Notes: generated from the letters alone by a model not told the origin. A stretch of DNA of 64,000 nucleotides from Methanocorpusculum sp. UBA424 (GCA_002498375.1 DAHC01000014.1:36467-100466); one strand, 5' to 3'; positions 50,218 through 59,992 are shown, counted from the stretch's first letter. Program-made: numbers and translations.

Positions 50218-51156
50218 ATGGCCGGCGAAACACTCTTCGTGCATTTTCTCGGGACCGCAGGGGCTCTCCCGACGCCGCTTCGAAATCCGTCATGTATAAT
50301 GATCAGGCGCGGATCCGACACTCTGCTTTTTGACTGCGGGGAGGGAGCGCAGCAGCAGATGATGCGGCTGAAAACCGGATTTACGGTAAATGCCGTATTT
50401 ATCACCCACTGGCACGCCGATCATTATCTGGGATTATTCGGGCTCATCGAGACGATGGCGTTCAACGGGCGGACCGAACCCTTGACGCTTTACGGTCCGC
50501 GGGGTGTCGACTGGTTTGTAAATATCATTCACCAGCTGACCCCCAAGATCCCGTTCACGCTCTCGGCCGTCGAAGTATCGGACGGAGATGTGATTATGTT
50601 CGACGGATACTCGGTCGTCGCGTTCAGAACCTTCCATGGAATGGAAAGCATAGGGTACGTGCTGGAGGAGGATATGCGCCCCGGCAGATTCGACCGGGAA
50701 GGAGCGATTGCCTTGGGTGTAAAACCCGGACCGATGTTCGGTAAACTCCAGAGGGGGAGTCCTGTCACCATTCTCCGGGGTGACGAAGAGGTGACCATTA
50801 CCCCGGAGATGGTCATGGGAGAGAGACGGCGCGGGCGAAAAGTTGTGTACACCGGAGATACGCGGCCGGTAAAAAACCAGCCGGAACTTTTAGCAAATGC
50901 GGATCTGCTGATCCATGAAGCGACCTTCGATGAAGAGGAAGGGAGCGAACGGGCAAAAGAGGCCTGGCATTCGACCGCATGTGAAGCGGGACAGGTGGCC
51001 GCTCTCGTGAAACCGAAAATTCTGGCACTTGTCCATTTCAGTTCACGCTACATTACTGCGGCAAACCATATCAAAGATGCAAAAGAGTATTTCAGCGGAG
51101 AGATCATAGCACCAAATGACCTGACGACCGTGGAAATCCCGTACAGTGATGAGTGA
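50218..51156 (+). CDS. rnz: Ribonuclease Z
   Basis: The 312-residue MBL-fold enzyme cuts tRNA precursors 3' of the discriminator base. FLGTAGALPTPLRNPSC, DCGEGAQQQMM, the HxHxDH motif in ITHWHADHYLGL, VYTGDTRP and HEATF are all present. This is the short form, as normal in archaea. It begins directly after the preceding stop. Several tRNAs in the window lack encoded CCA and need its cleavage. Confidence 0.95.
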   Translation: MAGETLFVHFLGTAGALPTPLRNPSCIMIRRGSDTLLFDCGEGAQQQMMRLKTGFTVNAVFITHWHADHYLGLFGLIETMAFNGRTEPLTLYGPRGVDWFVNIIHQLTPKIPFTLSAVEVSDGDVIMFDGYSVVAFRTFHGMESIGYVLEEDMRPGRFDREGAIALGVKPGPMFGKLQRGSPVTILRGDEEVTITPEMVMGERRRGRKVVYTGDTRPVKNQPELLANADLLIHEATFDEEEGSERAKEAWHSTACEAGQVAALVKPKILALVHFSSRYITAANHIKDAKEYFSGEIIAPNDLTTVEIPYSDE

Positions 51157-51175
51157 GCTCCTAAGCTCTCTCACT
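51152..51175 (+). terminator. Palindrome at the end of rnz
   Basis: AGTGAG ... CTCACT forms a 24-base imperfect palindrome overlapping the rnz stop codon, with an AGCT-centred interior. It may end the rnz transcript or act as an operator for the regulator gene beginning 67 bp downstream. Confidence 0.35.
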
Positions 51176-51241
51176 GAAAAGATGCCGTATTCCCAATCTA
51201 CTTAAGATGGAGCGGTTAAACAATACAGTAAACGACAGCCC

Positions 51242-52000
51242 ATGCCAGAACCGGACAGCAAACAACCCCTGATGATCTACTCAAAAAACGGCACTGTGAT
51301 CACCGTACGCAGTCCGATTCGAAACAGTATCCTCTACCTTTTGGCAGAGGAGGGGCCTGTCTCTTTTGCCAGGATCATGGAGTACACGGGGCTTTCCAAA
51401 TCCACGGTCTCCGGATATCTCAACACCCTGGTGATGAGAAATTTGATTTCAGTGGTACCGGATCCGCGGGATGCCAGAAAAAAGACCTATGTGATCACCG
51501 CATCCCTTATAGGAAATATCACCCCCAGTGTTCAGAACGGGACCTCGGACTTCCGTGAACTCATCAGACAGGCATACGCAAAATACGATAAGATCGATTA
51601 CAAAGAAATACTCCCTCACATCATCAAAGTAGCTCTCAGTGAGGCCGGGATCAATATTGACCCAGTCATTACACGGGGCGGTGAGATACTTGGTCAGGCA
51701 GTCGCCGTGTATCTCGTGGCCGACACGCTGGATAAAACTCTGGCAAACATCACTGAGTTCTGGAACCATTATGGATTTGGGGAGGTGAAGGTCCGATCCC
51801 TGGACCCTCTGCAGATCGAGGTCTATCAATGTTATGAATGCATGATCATGCCGAAGGATTCTGGTAAAAACTGTGCGATCTCCTGCGGAATACTCAAAGC
51901 GATATTTTCCGCATACTATAATGAAAAGGTCAATGTGGAAGAGATTCAGTGCATGACCGAGGGATATGACTGCTGCTGTATGAAAATCAGCAGACCATAG
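51242..52000 (+). CDS. MsvR-like redox-sensing transcriptional regulator (HTH + V4R)
   Basis: The 252-residue protein has an N-terminal winged HTH (ILYLLAEEGPVSFARIMEYTGLSKSTVSGYL region) and a C-terminal V4R-type domain with clustered cysteines (YQCYECM, KNCAISCG, QCMTEGYDCCCMK). This architecture is that of MsvR, the methanogen-specific V4R regulator that senses oxidation through cysteines and controls oxidative-stress genes and itself. The target genes here are unknown; hcp at 23.4 kb is a reasonable candidate. Confidence 0.75.
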   Translation: MPEPDSKQPLMIYSKNGTVITVRSPIRNSILYLLAEEGPVSFARIMEYTGLSKSTVSGYLNTLVMRNLISVVPDPRDARKKTYVITASLIGNITPSVQNGTSDFRELIRQAYAKYDKIDYKEILPHIIKVALSEAGINIDPVITRGGEILGQAVAVYLVADTLDKTLANITEFWNHYGFGEVKVRSLDPLQIEVYQCYECMIMPKDSGKNCAISCGILKAIFSAYYNEKVNVEEIQCMTEGYDCCCMKISRP

Positions 52001-52127
52001 CAGAAATAATACCAATTATTACGCAAAATACGCTTTTTTGTGATCGGATCAGTCTATTCCACTGATCATCTGATAAATATAGATTGAAGAGAGGATCCGC
52101 AGATCCCCTTTAGATCATTCAGCGGTT

Positions 52128-53315
52128 TTACCGGCGTCGTGCACCAAGGAAGGCAGCAGCTCCGAGAAGGCCGATGACGACTCCCGCCGCCGGGATCGGG
52201 CTCGATGCAGCCGAGCCGTCGGTGAGACCCACCAGATATCCGTCAGCGGAGCCGGTAAGGAAACTCCAGCCGGCCAGGACCGCACTGCCGGACGAGGTCT
52301 TTGCAACCGCGTTGAACTGACCGGGAACCTCTTCCGGATACACGACATCCAGTAATGCTCCGGACGGGGTAAGGGTCATCCATAATGGCGAATTCCATCC
52401 GGTGCCGGCGATCAGATACTCATCGCCGAGTTTGGCAACCCCGTACGGGACCGCCCCGCGCAGTTCTTTTTCCCAGACGACCTTACCATCCGAAGAGATC
52501 ATCGACCCCCAGATGATACCAAACGCAGTTGAGAGATTATACGGAGCAGCCGTTCCGGCAACAAAGTATCCGCCGTCTTCCCCTTCACAGAGAGCATACG
52601 CGGTACTTCCGGGACCATAGTATTCTGTCTGCAGGCTGTCGGTTTTTATAACCGTGTTCCAGACCACCGTTCCGCCGTCTTTTATCTGCATGATCCATGC
52701 CTCACTGCTGGTGGTCGAGGTATTGGATGTAGCTCCTCCGACAAGAACATACGCCCCGTCATTATTCTTCATCATTGAAACCGGGATCCTGCCTTCCGGA
52801 AGAGACAGCTGATCGTTTGCCGGCGTGCCGTCGCTTAAGAGAAAACTCTGGGTAAATCCGGTGTCGGTCTCCCAGAACCAGCCGGCAAACTTGATCGTAT
52901 TGCCATTGATCACAACCGGCTGAACACCTGCGCCGATACCAATCAGCGGAAGTTCATACATGATCTTTCCCGTCTGATCAGCACGGCAAAGATAGGTATC
53001 GGTCCCAAGAGCGGTGACATAGACACAGCCCCCGTCCGACAAGGTCGTGATCGACCGGAACTCGGAACCGGTGACATTGGCCGACCAGAGCTCTTTTCCT
53101 TTGGCATCGGTCTTTATCAGGGACAGATCGCCGTCATGAAGGATACCAAGATAATACCCTCCGCCGCTGGTACCTGACACGGCCATGATGTCAGTGTACA
53201 TAGTACCAATATGATACGTCTGATTCAGATTTTCGGTGACCGCCGCCTGCCCTGCGCCGCAGAAAAGCACGGCTGCAAGAAGGAGGATGAACACCGCATG
53301 TATTCGTTTGGACAT
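52128..53315 (-). CDS. Secreted beta-propeller-like protein with C-terminal anchor
   Basis: I start at MSKRIHAVFILLLAA (53315), a good signal peptide; 395 residues. The body has repeated blades (GGGYYLGILHDGDLSLIKTD, GGCVYVTALGTDTYL, DGAYVLVGGATSN, GGYFVAGTAAPY, GSAVLAGWSF) like PQQ/quinoprotein-type propellers. It ends with a hydrophobic helix and basic tail (PAAGVVIGLLGAAAFLGARRR minus its last residue), an archaeal surface-sorting signal without a clear PGF. Ligand unknown. Confidence 0.75.
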   Translation of the reverse strand: MSKRIHAVFILLLAAVLFCGAGQAAVTENLNQTYHIGTMYTDIMAVSGTSGGGYYLGILHDGDLSLIKTDAKGKELWSANVTGSEFRSITTLSDGGCVYVTALGTDTYLCRADQTGKIMYELPLIGIGAGVQPVVINGNTIKFAGWFWETDTGFTQSFLLSDGTPANDQLSLPEGRIPVSMMKNNDGAYVLVGGATSNTSTTSSEAWIMQIKDGGTVVWNTVIKTDSLQTEYYGPGSTAYALCEGEDGGYFVAGTAAPYNLSTAFGIIWGSMISSDGKVVWEKELRGAVPYGVAKLGDEYLIAGTGWNSPLWMTLTPSGALLDVVYPEEVPGQFNAVAKTSSGSAVLAGWSFLTGSADGYLVGLTDGSAASSPIPAAGVVIGLLGAAAFLGARRR

Positions 53316-53412
53316 AGAAGTATGTTTCACGTTCCTTGTTAGTATCTTTTGTCGTTCTTCCTGCTGCACACCCCCTTCATTAATGATAATAGAGAACAAA
53401 CCTTAACTCCGC

Positions 53413-54423
53413 GTGAAAGCAGAATTCGACGGAACCCAGGTAATCGCCCCATCCGAAGCCCTCTCTCTCTACGAGCAGAGCGGCTACGGACGACCGGACA
53501 AATCAGGAACCCTCCGTCTCGACACGAAAGAGGCCCTCTATCTGATGGCACGGGGAAAAATCGAGATCCCCGGACTCTCATTTGATCAGCTCCTTGCGGA
53601 ATGCGCAAAAACACCGGGATTTTTACGAAACTTTGTCGTCTACCGGGACATCAGGGAACGCGGGTATGTCGTGACCACCGGCCCGCAGGATTTCCGCGTC
53701 TTTCCCCGCGGCCTTCGACCCGGAAAAGGTCAGTCCAGATATCTGATGCGCGTGCTCTCTGAAAGAGATATGGTCGATCTCGCTGCAGTCATCAAAGATG
53801 CCGCAGCCTCGGCAAACATGCGCAAACAGTTTGTCCTGGCCGTGTTGGACGACGAGCATGAACTCACGTATTATGAGATCAGGATCGGGAAGCCGAAAGC
53901 CGATGAACGGTTAGAGCTCCCTGCATTGATCCGTGCAAAGATTGCCGGGATTCCCTCATACGTGACTGAGGATGGAAGCGGCATCACCGAGACACTGAAA
54001 ACTCTCTGGCTCGGCACGATGCTGGACGGGGTCAGACTGTTCCTTTCACCTCTGGAAACCGCGTGGCTTCTGGAAACCGGACATCTTGAAACGGATCCTT
54101 CCATGACCGCTGAAGAATACATCAGCCTCGCGGCGTCAGCCGACGGCGAGTTCATGGACAAACTCACCCTGTACCGGTACCTGAAGGGTCTCGGATTTTT
54201 CCCGCGGTCAGGGTACAAGTATGGTCACCACTTCCGCGTGTACACCCAAAGCGGCAAACACTCCGAGATGCTGGCCCACGCGGTACCTTTTGGATCGCTC
54301 ATGTCGATGAGTACGATCTCAAGGTCGGTACGTCTCGCTCACAGCGTACGGAAAAAAATGCTGTTTGCTTCCATCTCCGGAACAGAGATCACCGAAGTCG
54401 AATTCGCCAGAATGAAAATGTGA
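53413..54423 (+). CDS. endA: tRNA-splicing endonuclease (two-domain, homodimeric type)
   Basis: The 336-residue length is that of the fused alpha2-type enzyme, in which an inactive N-terminal unit precedes the catalytic unit. Catalytic residues are visible at the C-terminus: Tyr in HHFRVY, His in SGKHSEM and Lys in VRKKMLF. The start is GTG 53413. Its substrate, an intron-containing tRNA-Tyr, is encoded 6 kb upstream. It is followed by trpS after 11 bp. Confidence 0.92.
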   Translation: MKAEFDGTQVIAPSEALSLYEQSGYGRPDKSGTLRLDTKEALYLMARGKIEIPGLSFDQLLAECAKTPGFLRNFVVYRDIRERGYVVTTGPQDFRVFPRGLRPGKGQSRYLMRVLSERDMVDLAAVIKDAAASANMRKQFVLAVLDDEHELTYYEIRIGKPKADERLELPALIRAKIAGIPSYVTEDGSGITETLKTLWLGTMLDGVRLFLSPLETAWLLETGHLETDPSMTAEEYISLAASADGEFMDKLTLYRYLKGLGFFPRSGYKYGHHFRVYTQSGKHSEMLAHAVPFGSLMSMSTISRSVRLAHSVRKKMLFASISGTEITEVEFARMKM

Positions 54424-54434
54424 TGTGAAAATAT

Positions 54435-55691
54435 ATGGCAGAACAAATAAACCCCTGGTCAAGCGCCCCGAAAGTCGACATCAACCGGCTCTTTGAAGAG
54501 TTCGGGATCGAATCGTTTGCTGCCCAGAAACCACTCCTAAAAGATCAGCCGGTCTTTATCAGAAGAGATATCGTCGCCGGACACCGCGGATACGAGGCGA
54601 TATCCGAAGCAATACGAATGAAAAAACCGTTCCACGTCCTGACCGGATTCATGCCCTCGGGTCATCCGCACTTTGGACACCTTATGGTGATGAAAGAGGT
54701 CGTCTGGCACATCGATCAGGGCGGACGCGGGTTCATTTCGATGGCGGATCGGGAAGCCCACGCGGTTCGAGGCCTCTCCTGGGATGTCTGTGACAAATAC
54801 GCCCGGGAATATATGGAATGCCTCTATGCACTCGGATTCAAAGGAGAGATCTACTCCCAGCGGAAAAATAATCTCCTCAAAGATCTTGCATTCGAAGCGG
54901 CGACGAAGATAAACTTCTCCGAACTCTCGGCAATATACGGATTTGGTCCGGATACAGAGTTGGCACACGCGATGAGTGTCGCGATGCAAGTGGGAGATAT
55001 CCTTTACCCGCAGCTTGTCGGGGGAGCAGCCCCTACGATCGTTCCGGTCGGGATCGATCAGGATCCGCATATCAGACTGACCCGCGATGTCACCAAAGCC
55101 CTGCGCATGTTCCTTGTCGAAGACAGAGGTTCGCACATCAGCATCCGGGCGAAAAAAGCAACGCCTGAAGCGATCGATGCGGTCGCAAAACGCTTCAAGG
55201 GTGCGAAAAAATACGAAGGACACATCGATCTTCCGGCAGGACACAACGCGGCCGAGGTCGATGAGATCGTTCGGTCCATCGAGCAGGAGTTCGGCGGATT
55301 TGGATTCATGCTGCCTTCTTCGACGTATCACAGCTTCCTGCAGGGTCTGCAGGGCGGAAAGATGTCCTCATCGGTCCCGGAAAGTCTTGTCTGGTTCGAC
55401 GACACGGAAAAGGATGCAAAGAAAAAGATCATGGGCGCTCTCACAGGCGGCAGACAGACCCTTGAAGAGCAGAAAAAACTCGGCGGCGAGCCGGAGAAGT
55501 GCTCGATCTATCAGCTGAACAAATTCCATATGCAGGAAGACGATAAGGAGCTCGCAAAGATGTGCGAATCCTGTAAAGCAGGCGAGCTGATGTGCGGGAC
55601 CTGCAAAAAGGAAACACTGGAACGTGTTCTCACCTTCCTCAAAGAATTCAAAGAAAAACGCGATGAAGTATCTCACATGGCGGAGTGGTAA
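54435..55691 (+). CDS. trpS: Tryptophanyl-tRNA synthetase
   Basis: The class I synthetase (418 residues) shows the HIGH-type motif SGHPHFGHLM and the KMSKS-type motif GGKMSSSVPES. The longer archaeal/eukaryotic form is evident, with the IDQDPHIRLTRDV segment typical of TrpRS. Near the C-terminus a cysteine cluster MCESCKAGELMCGTCKK could bind zinc or an iron-sulfur cluster. It lies 3 bp before pheS. Confidence 0.95.
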   Translation: MAEQINPWSSAPKVDINRLFEEFGIESFAAQKPLLKDQPVFIRRDIVAGHRGYEAISEAIRMKKPFHVLTGFMPSGHPHFGHLMVMKEVVWHIDQGGRGFISMADREAHAVRGLSWDVCDKYAREYMECLYALGFKGEIYSQRKNNLLKDLAFEAATKINFSELSAIYGFGPDTELAHAMSVAMQVGDILYPQLVGGAAPTIVPVGIDQDPHIRLTRDVTKALRMFLVEDRGSHISIRAKKATPEAIDAVAKRFKGAKKYEGHIDLPAGHNAAEVDEIVRSIEQEFGGFGFMLPSSTYHSFLQGLQGGKMSSSVPESLVWFDDTEKDAKKKIMGALTGGRQTLEEQKKLGGEPEKCSIYQLNKFHMQEDDKELAKMCESCKAGELMCGTCKKETLERVLTFLKEFKEKRDEVSHMAEW

Positions 55692-55694
55692 TGT

Positions 55695-57119
55695 ATGGAT
55701 CTTACAATAAATGAAAAAAGGGTTCTTGCAGCCCTGATTGGATCCGGGCCTAAGGCTGCGGAAAACCTCGCGGAAAAGATGGACGCTGCGCTTGAATCGG
55801 TGATCCAGTGGGCCCATCTCTGCGCAGACAAGGGTCTTGTGACCCTCGAAAAAACCGTCACCGAACAGGCAAAGCTCACGGAAGAGGGAGAGAAATATGC
55901 GAAAGAGGGACTGCCGGAACGCCAGATCCTTGCAGGCATAGACGGCTCCATCCCGATGAGCGAACTGACCAAAAACCCGCTTTCCAAGATCGCGATCGGC
56001 TGGCTGAGAAAGAAGAACTGGGTCACGATCAAAGACGGTATCGTTTTCGTTAACGAAAATACCGCCGTCGGCGAGGACGAACTGGCGCTGAAAAACCCGG
56101 TCCCGGGTACACCGGCCTGTAAAGAGCTTGTAAAACGCGGTCTGGTGGAGGTCGTCGAAAACACATCCTGGAAGATCGCGCTGACCCCGGAAGGCGAACA
56201 AATTGCCAAAGGCGGTCTTGATCTGCGTGAAGAGGTCGCCACTCTCAGCCGTGAACAGATCCTCTCGGGCGAGTGGAAGAGCCTGCCGCTTCGAAAATAC
56301 AGCATCGAAAAGCTCCCGAAAAAGATCTTCGGCGGCCGGATCCACCCGAACCAGCAGATCCTGGATGAGATCCGCGATCTCCTCTTCGAGATGGGATTCA
56401 CCGAGTTCCACGGATCAATCGTCCAGAACTCGTTCTGGAACTTCGATTCGCTGTACCAGCCGCAGGATCATCCCGCCCGCGAGATGCAGGACACGTTCCA
56501 TCTCGCAGAGGAACTTCCCCTTCCAGACGGATGGGAAAAGATCAGGGATATCCACAAATTCGGCGGAGACACCGGTTCGACCGGCTGGGGCGGAGAGTGG
56601 AGCCCGGAAGTTGGCAAGAAGTGTGTTCTGAGAACGCACTCCACCTCGCTTTCGATCCAGTACCTCGCCGAGCACCCGAACCCGCCGCTGAAGGCGTTCT
56701 CGATCTCCCGTGTCTACCGCAGGGAGACGATCGACCCGACCCATCTGCCGGAGTTCGAACAGCTGGAAGGTATCGTGATGGACAAGGATCTGCACTTCGG
56801 CCACCTGCTCGGGTTCTTCAAGGAGTTCTTCGGCAGGATGGGATTCGAGGAGGTCAGGTTCCGCCCGGGATACTTCCCCTACACCGAACCCTCAGTCGAA
56901 CCCGAGGTCTGGGTCGACGGGCTCGGCTGGGTAGAACTTGGCGGAGCGGGTATTTTCCGAAAGGAAGTCACCGCTCCCTGGGGAATCGACTGTCCGGTCC
57001 TCGCCTGGGGGCTGGGGGTTTCCCGTGTCTCCATGCTGAGAATGGGTCTCAAAGACCTGCGTCAGCTGTATAAGAGCGATATCGACTGGATACGCGCAAG
57101 CCCGGTAAGGAGGAGCTGA
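55695..57119 (+). CDS. pheS: Phenylalanyl-tRNA synthetase alpha subunit
   Basis: The 474-residue archaeal-type alpha subunit has N-terminal winged-helix domains and a C-terminal class II catalytic core with motif 2 near AFSISRVYRRET, and GLGWVELGGAGIFRKEV and AWGLGVSRVSMLRMG (motif 3) later. It precedes pheT by 2 bp. Confidence 0.96.
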   Translation: MDLTINEKRVLAALIGSGPKAAENLAEKMDAALESVIQWAHLCADKGLVTLEKTVTEQAKLTEEGEKYAKEGLPERQILAGIDGSIPMSELTKNPLSKIAIGWLRKKNWVTIKDGIVFVNENTAVGEDELALKNPVPGTPACKELVKRGLVEVVENTSWKIALTPEGEQIAKGGLDLREEVATLSREQILSGEWKSLPLRKYSIEKLPKKIFGGRIHPNQQILDEIRDLLFEMGFTEFHGSIVQNSFWNFDSLYQPQDHPAREMQDTFHLAEELPLPDGWEKIRDIHKFGGDTGSTGWGGEWSPEVGKKCVLRTHSTSLSIQYLAEHPNPPLKAFSISRVYRRETIDPTHLPEFEQLEGIVMDKDLHFGHLLGFFKEFFGRMGFEEVRFRPGYFPYTEPSVEPEVWVDGLGWVELGGAGIFRKEVTAPWGIDCPVLAWGLGVSRVSMLRMGLKDLRQLYKSDIDWIRASPVRRS

Positions 57120-57121
57120 AG

Positions 57122-58744
57122 ATGCCGATCGTAAAACTCAATAATGCATATCTGACCCGCCTGACGGGTGCCGACATTGAAACGATCCGTTCCAATCTTC
57201 CCATGATGGGATCCGAGGTGGAACGCGAGGAGGAGGAGCAGACGGATGTTCAGTTCTTCCCGAACCGTCCGGATCTGTACAGCGCTGAAGGCACGGCGCG
57301 TGCTCTCCGGGGATATCTCGGCATAGAAACCGGTCTGCCGAAGTATGAAGTGAAGCCCTCGGGGATATCCTTCAGCGTGGATGCGAAGCTTGCAAATATC
57401 CGCCCGTATCTTGGATCGGCGGTCATCAGAAATGTCCACATGGATAATGCGATGATCGAATCCCTGATGGGTCTGCAGGAGTCTCTCCACTGGGCAGTCG
57501 GCCGCGGCCGCAAAAAGGTGGCGATCGGCGTCCACGATCTCGACAAAATCGAAGCACCGTTCTCGTACATCGCAGCGGACCGGAAGACAACATTCGTTCC
57601 GCTCGATTACGATCGTGAGATGACGATGGAAGAGATCCTTGCCGAGCATCCGAAAGGAAAGGCCTATGCAAAGATCGTCGAGGAGTTCGAACGGTTCCCG
57701 CTGATCACCGATGCTAAGGGCAGGGTCTGTTCCTTCCCGCCGATCATCAACGGGGAACTGACGAGAGTTACGGAAAACACACACAACATCCTTCTGGATG
57801 TTACGGGAATTGAACCGCGTGCCGTGAGCGTTGCGGTAAAAATCCTCTGCGCCGCATTCGTCGAGATGGGCGCTTCAGTCGAGTCAGTAAACATCGACGG
57901 TGTCGTCTCTCCCGATCTCAGTCCGGAAAAGCGGATAGTTTCCGTCTCCGCATGCAGTAAACTGACCGGCATTCCGCTGACTGCCCCGCAGATGACCGAA
58001 CTTCTTATGAAGATGAGGTTCGGCGCCGAGGTGATCGATGAGGAAAGGGTCGCCGTCGAGATTCCCTGTTATCGGGCCGACATCATGCATGATCATGATG
58101 TGTATGAGGATGCGGCGATCGCCTACGGGTATGATAAGATCGAGACAAGCCTCCCGCCGAGCTTCACTGTAGGAAAACCGCACCCGGTGCAGAAACTCTA
58201 CAGCCTTGTAAGAAATATCATGGTCGGGCTGTCGTATATCGAGAATACACCGTTCACGCTGACGAGCGGGGAACTCTCCTACACTATGATGCAGAAACCG
58301 GAGAACCCGGCGGCCCTGCATGTTCTTCACCCGATCAGTGAGGATCAGACGATCATCCGAACCGACATCCTGCCGCTGTTGATGGAGTCGCTCTCGATCA
58401 ACCGTTCACGCGAATTACCGCAGCGGATCTTTGCCTGCGGCGATGTTGTGGAGAATCTGGTCACCTATCCAAAAATGGCAGCTGCTTCTATCCATACGGC
58501 TGCGGACTTCTCGGAGATTTACGCAGTGATGGATGCATTCTGCCGGATGATGTCGATCGAATACGAGGTCCGGGAGTCATCAGATGATGCGTTCATTCCC
58601 GGAAGACGCGGCGATATTTACGTCTCCGGAGAGAAGGTCGGCGTTTTTGGCGAGATCAATCCGGATGTTCTCGTCGGATTCGGACTTGAACATCAGGCAG
58701 CTGCTTTCGAGATGGACCTGAGAGGGTTTGTCGAAGGAAAGTGA
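57122..58744 (+). CDS. pheT: Phenylalanyl-tRNA synthetase beta subunit
   Basis: The 540-residue beta subunit is of the shorter archaeal type. Typical segments are DVQFFPNRPDLYSAEGTARALRGYL minus the ends, VAIGVHDLDKI, the B5 domain region and YGYDKIETSLPPSFTVG. It forms the alpha2-beta2 enzyme with PheS and holds the editing site. T-rich sequence follows the stop. Confidence 0.95.
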   Translation: MPIVKLNNAYLTRLTGADIETIRSNLPMMGSEVEREEEEQTDVQFFPNRPDLYSAEGTARALRGYLGIETGLPKYEVKPSGISFSVDAKLANIRPYLGSAVIRNVHMDNAMIESLMGLQESLHWAVGRGRKKVAIGVHDLDKIEAPFSYIAADRKTTFVPLDYDREMTMEEILAEHPKGKAYAKIVEEFERFPLITDAKGRVCSFPPIINGELTRVTENTHNILLDVTGIEPRAVSVAVKILCAAFVEMGASVESVNIDGVVSPDLSPEKRIVSVSACSKLTGIPLTAPQMTELLMKMRFGAEVIDEERVAVEIPCYRADIMHDHDVYEDAAIAYGYDKIETSLPPSFTVGKPHPVQKLYSLVRNIMVGLSYIENTPFTLTSGELSYTMMQKPENPAALHVLHPISEDQTIIRTDILPLLMESLSINRSRELPQRIFACGDVVENLVTYPKMAAASIHTAADFSEIYAVMDAFCRMMSIEYEVRESSDDAFIPGRRGDIYVSGEKVGVFGEINPDVLVGFGLEHQAAAFEMDLRGFVEGK

Positions 58745-58752
58745 GCTTCTGC

Positions 58753-58778
58753 GGAATTTTTTTCATCTTTTTTTCTCA
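58753..58778 (+). terminator. T tracts after pheT
   Basis: Two runs of seven T residues occur within 35 bp of the pheT stop, a likely terminator of the endA-trpS-pheST unit and the boundary to the structured repeat. Confidence 0.45.
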
Positions 58779-58788
58779 AAGGAATTAC

Positions 58789-58940
58789 GCGGTGTTATTC
58801 CCAATCCAATGCGGGAAGGGTAAGGCCGGGTGTGGAAACCTGAGAAAAAACCAACCGCGTTCGCAAACTTTCAGTTTGCTCTCCGACTCGGGCTTGCAGC
58901 CCTCGCTTGAATCCCACTCTAAGTCCCTCCCGCAACGCCC
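58789..58940 (-). repeat. Dispersed structured repeat, copy 4 (composite)
   Basis: The left part (58789-58846) matches the arm and loop of the palindrome at 21553. The middle holds hairpins GCAAACT-TTC-AGTTTGC (58863-58879) and GGGCT-TGC-AGCCC (58890-58902), which read on the minus strand match 23169-23208 with compensatory changes. GCGGGAAGGG (58811-58820) and CCCTCCCGC (58925-58933) can pair as an outer stem. It therefore joins segments found separately elsewhere. Confidence 0.65.
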
Positions 58941-58946
58941 AACTCA

Positions 58947-58967
58947 TAATTTATTTACTTATGTAAG
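58947..58967 (+). promoter_or_regulatory. Promoter and possible operator of the BtuF-like gene
   Basis: TAATTTATTT (58947-58956) is TATA-like and TTACTTATGTAAG (58955-58967) is a near-palindrome overlapping it, 18-38 bp before the ATG. The reverse strand at 60099-60109 carries TTACTTACATA before the next gene, so a shared operator is possible. Confidence 0.4.
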
Positions 58968-58984
58968 ACAAACCATATCATACG

Positions 58985-59992
58985 ATGAAACACGCACGAC
59001 TACTCCTGGTTTTCCTTCTGGCCCTTGCCGTATTTTCCGGCTCTGCTCTTGGCTGGACCCCGGTGACCATCACCGACGACTCAGGCTTTGCATCCATAAT
59101 AGAGACCCAGCCCGAGACGATCGTCTCCCTCGCCCCGACAAACACGGAGATCATTTTTGCTCTCGGACTTGGGGACAACGTCGCGGGCGTCACCGAATAC
59201 TGTAATTACCCAAAAGAAGCGCTGGCCATACAAAAAATCGGCGGATATTCCACCGTAAATATAGAAAAGATCGTGGCGGCAGATCCGGATATCATCTTTG
59301 CCAACCCCAAAAACGGGCAGGAAAATATTGATTCTCTCCGCCAGCTCGGATACACGGTCATCGTCATCCATTCCGACAGTGTAGAGGGCACCTATGAGGC
59401 GATCCGGATGATCGGAACCTGCACCGGTACAACCGCCGAAGCAGATTCTATCATATCCGATATGAAGATCCGGATCCAGGCAATAACGGATAAACTTCAA
59501 GGTGTTACAGAAAAACCAACGGTCATGCACGCAATGAGTGTCGAGTCGTTTTGGGTTTCCGGTTCGAACACATTCCAGAATGAACTGATCACGCTTGCAG
59601 GCGGAACAAATGCCTTCGCGGATGTAAAAGGCTGGGGCACGATCACGCTCGAAAAACTGCTCACGACCGATCCGGATATCATTCTGGTTGATTCCGGCTC
59701 AAAAATGGGGGAGAGCGGTGAAAATACCATTCAGAAAGCATTCCTGACCGACCCTCAGCTCAGCGGCATCACTGCAGTAAAGAACAAGGCCGTCTATGTT
59801 ATGGATTCGGATACCTTCGATAGAGGGGGGCCGAGGATCGTTATTTCCTTAGAACAGCTTGCCCAGATCCTTCATCCGGAGATCTTCGGCGAGTATGCTG
59901 AACCGAAATCGTCCGCGGCTTCACCCGGATTTGGTGCGAGCCTCATCATCGCCGGAATTATCGGCGGCCTCTTTGTCTGCAGACGGGATTGA
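58985..59992 (+). CDS. BtuF-like ABC substrate-binding protein with PGF-CTERM anchor
   Basis: The 335-residue protein has a signal peptide (LLLVFLLALAVFSGSALG), then a class III periplasmic-binding domain (ETIVSLAPTNTEIIFALGLG, GGYSTVNIEKIVAADPDIIF, FDRGGPRI) of the cobalamin/iron-siderophore type. It ends in SPGFGASLIIAGIIGG and basic residues, a PGF-CTERM signal for archaeosortase cleavage and lipid anchoring. Corrinoid is the likely ligand given the neighbours, but Fe(III) complexes cannot be excluded. Permease and ATPase genes are not within the window. Confidence 0.85.
   Translation: MKHARLLLVFLLALAVFSGSALGWTPVTITDDSGFASIIETQPETIVSLAPTNTEIIFALGLGDNVAGVTEYCNYPKEALAIQKIGGYSTVNIEKIVAADPDIIFANPKNGQENIDSLRQLGYTVIVIHSDSVEGTYEAIRMIGTCTGTTAEADSIISDMKIRIQAITDKLQGVTEKPTVMHAMSVESFWVSGSNTFQNELITLAGGTNAFADVKGWGTITLEKLLTTDPDIILVDSGSKMGESGENTIQKAFLTDPQLSGITAVKNKAVYVMDSDTFDRGGPRIVISLEQLAQILHPEIFGEYAEPKSSAASPGFGASLIIAGIIGGLFVCRRD

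Noticed and set aside
55368..56411. 347-codon open frame antisense to trpS and pheS
   Set aside because: It lies fully opposite two clear synthetase genes, has no family motifs, and long antisense frames are expected where third positions are G/C-rich.
15464..58940. Intergenic repeats considered as a CRISPR array
   Set aside because: The copies lie tens of kilobases apart, differ in length and lack regular spacers.
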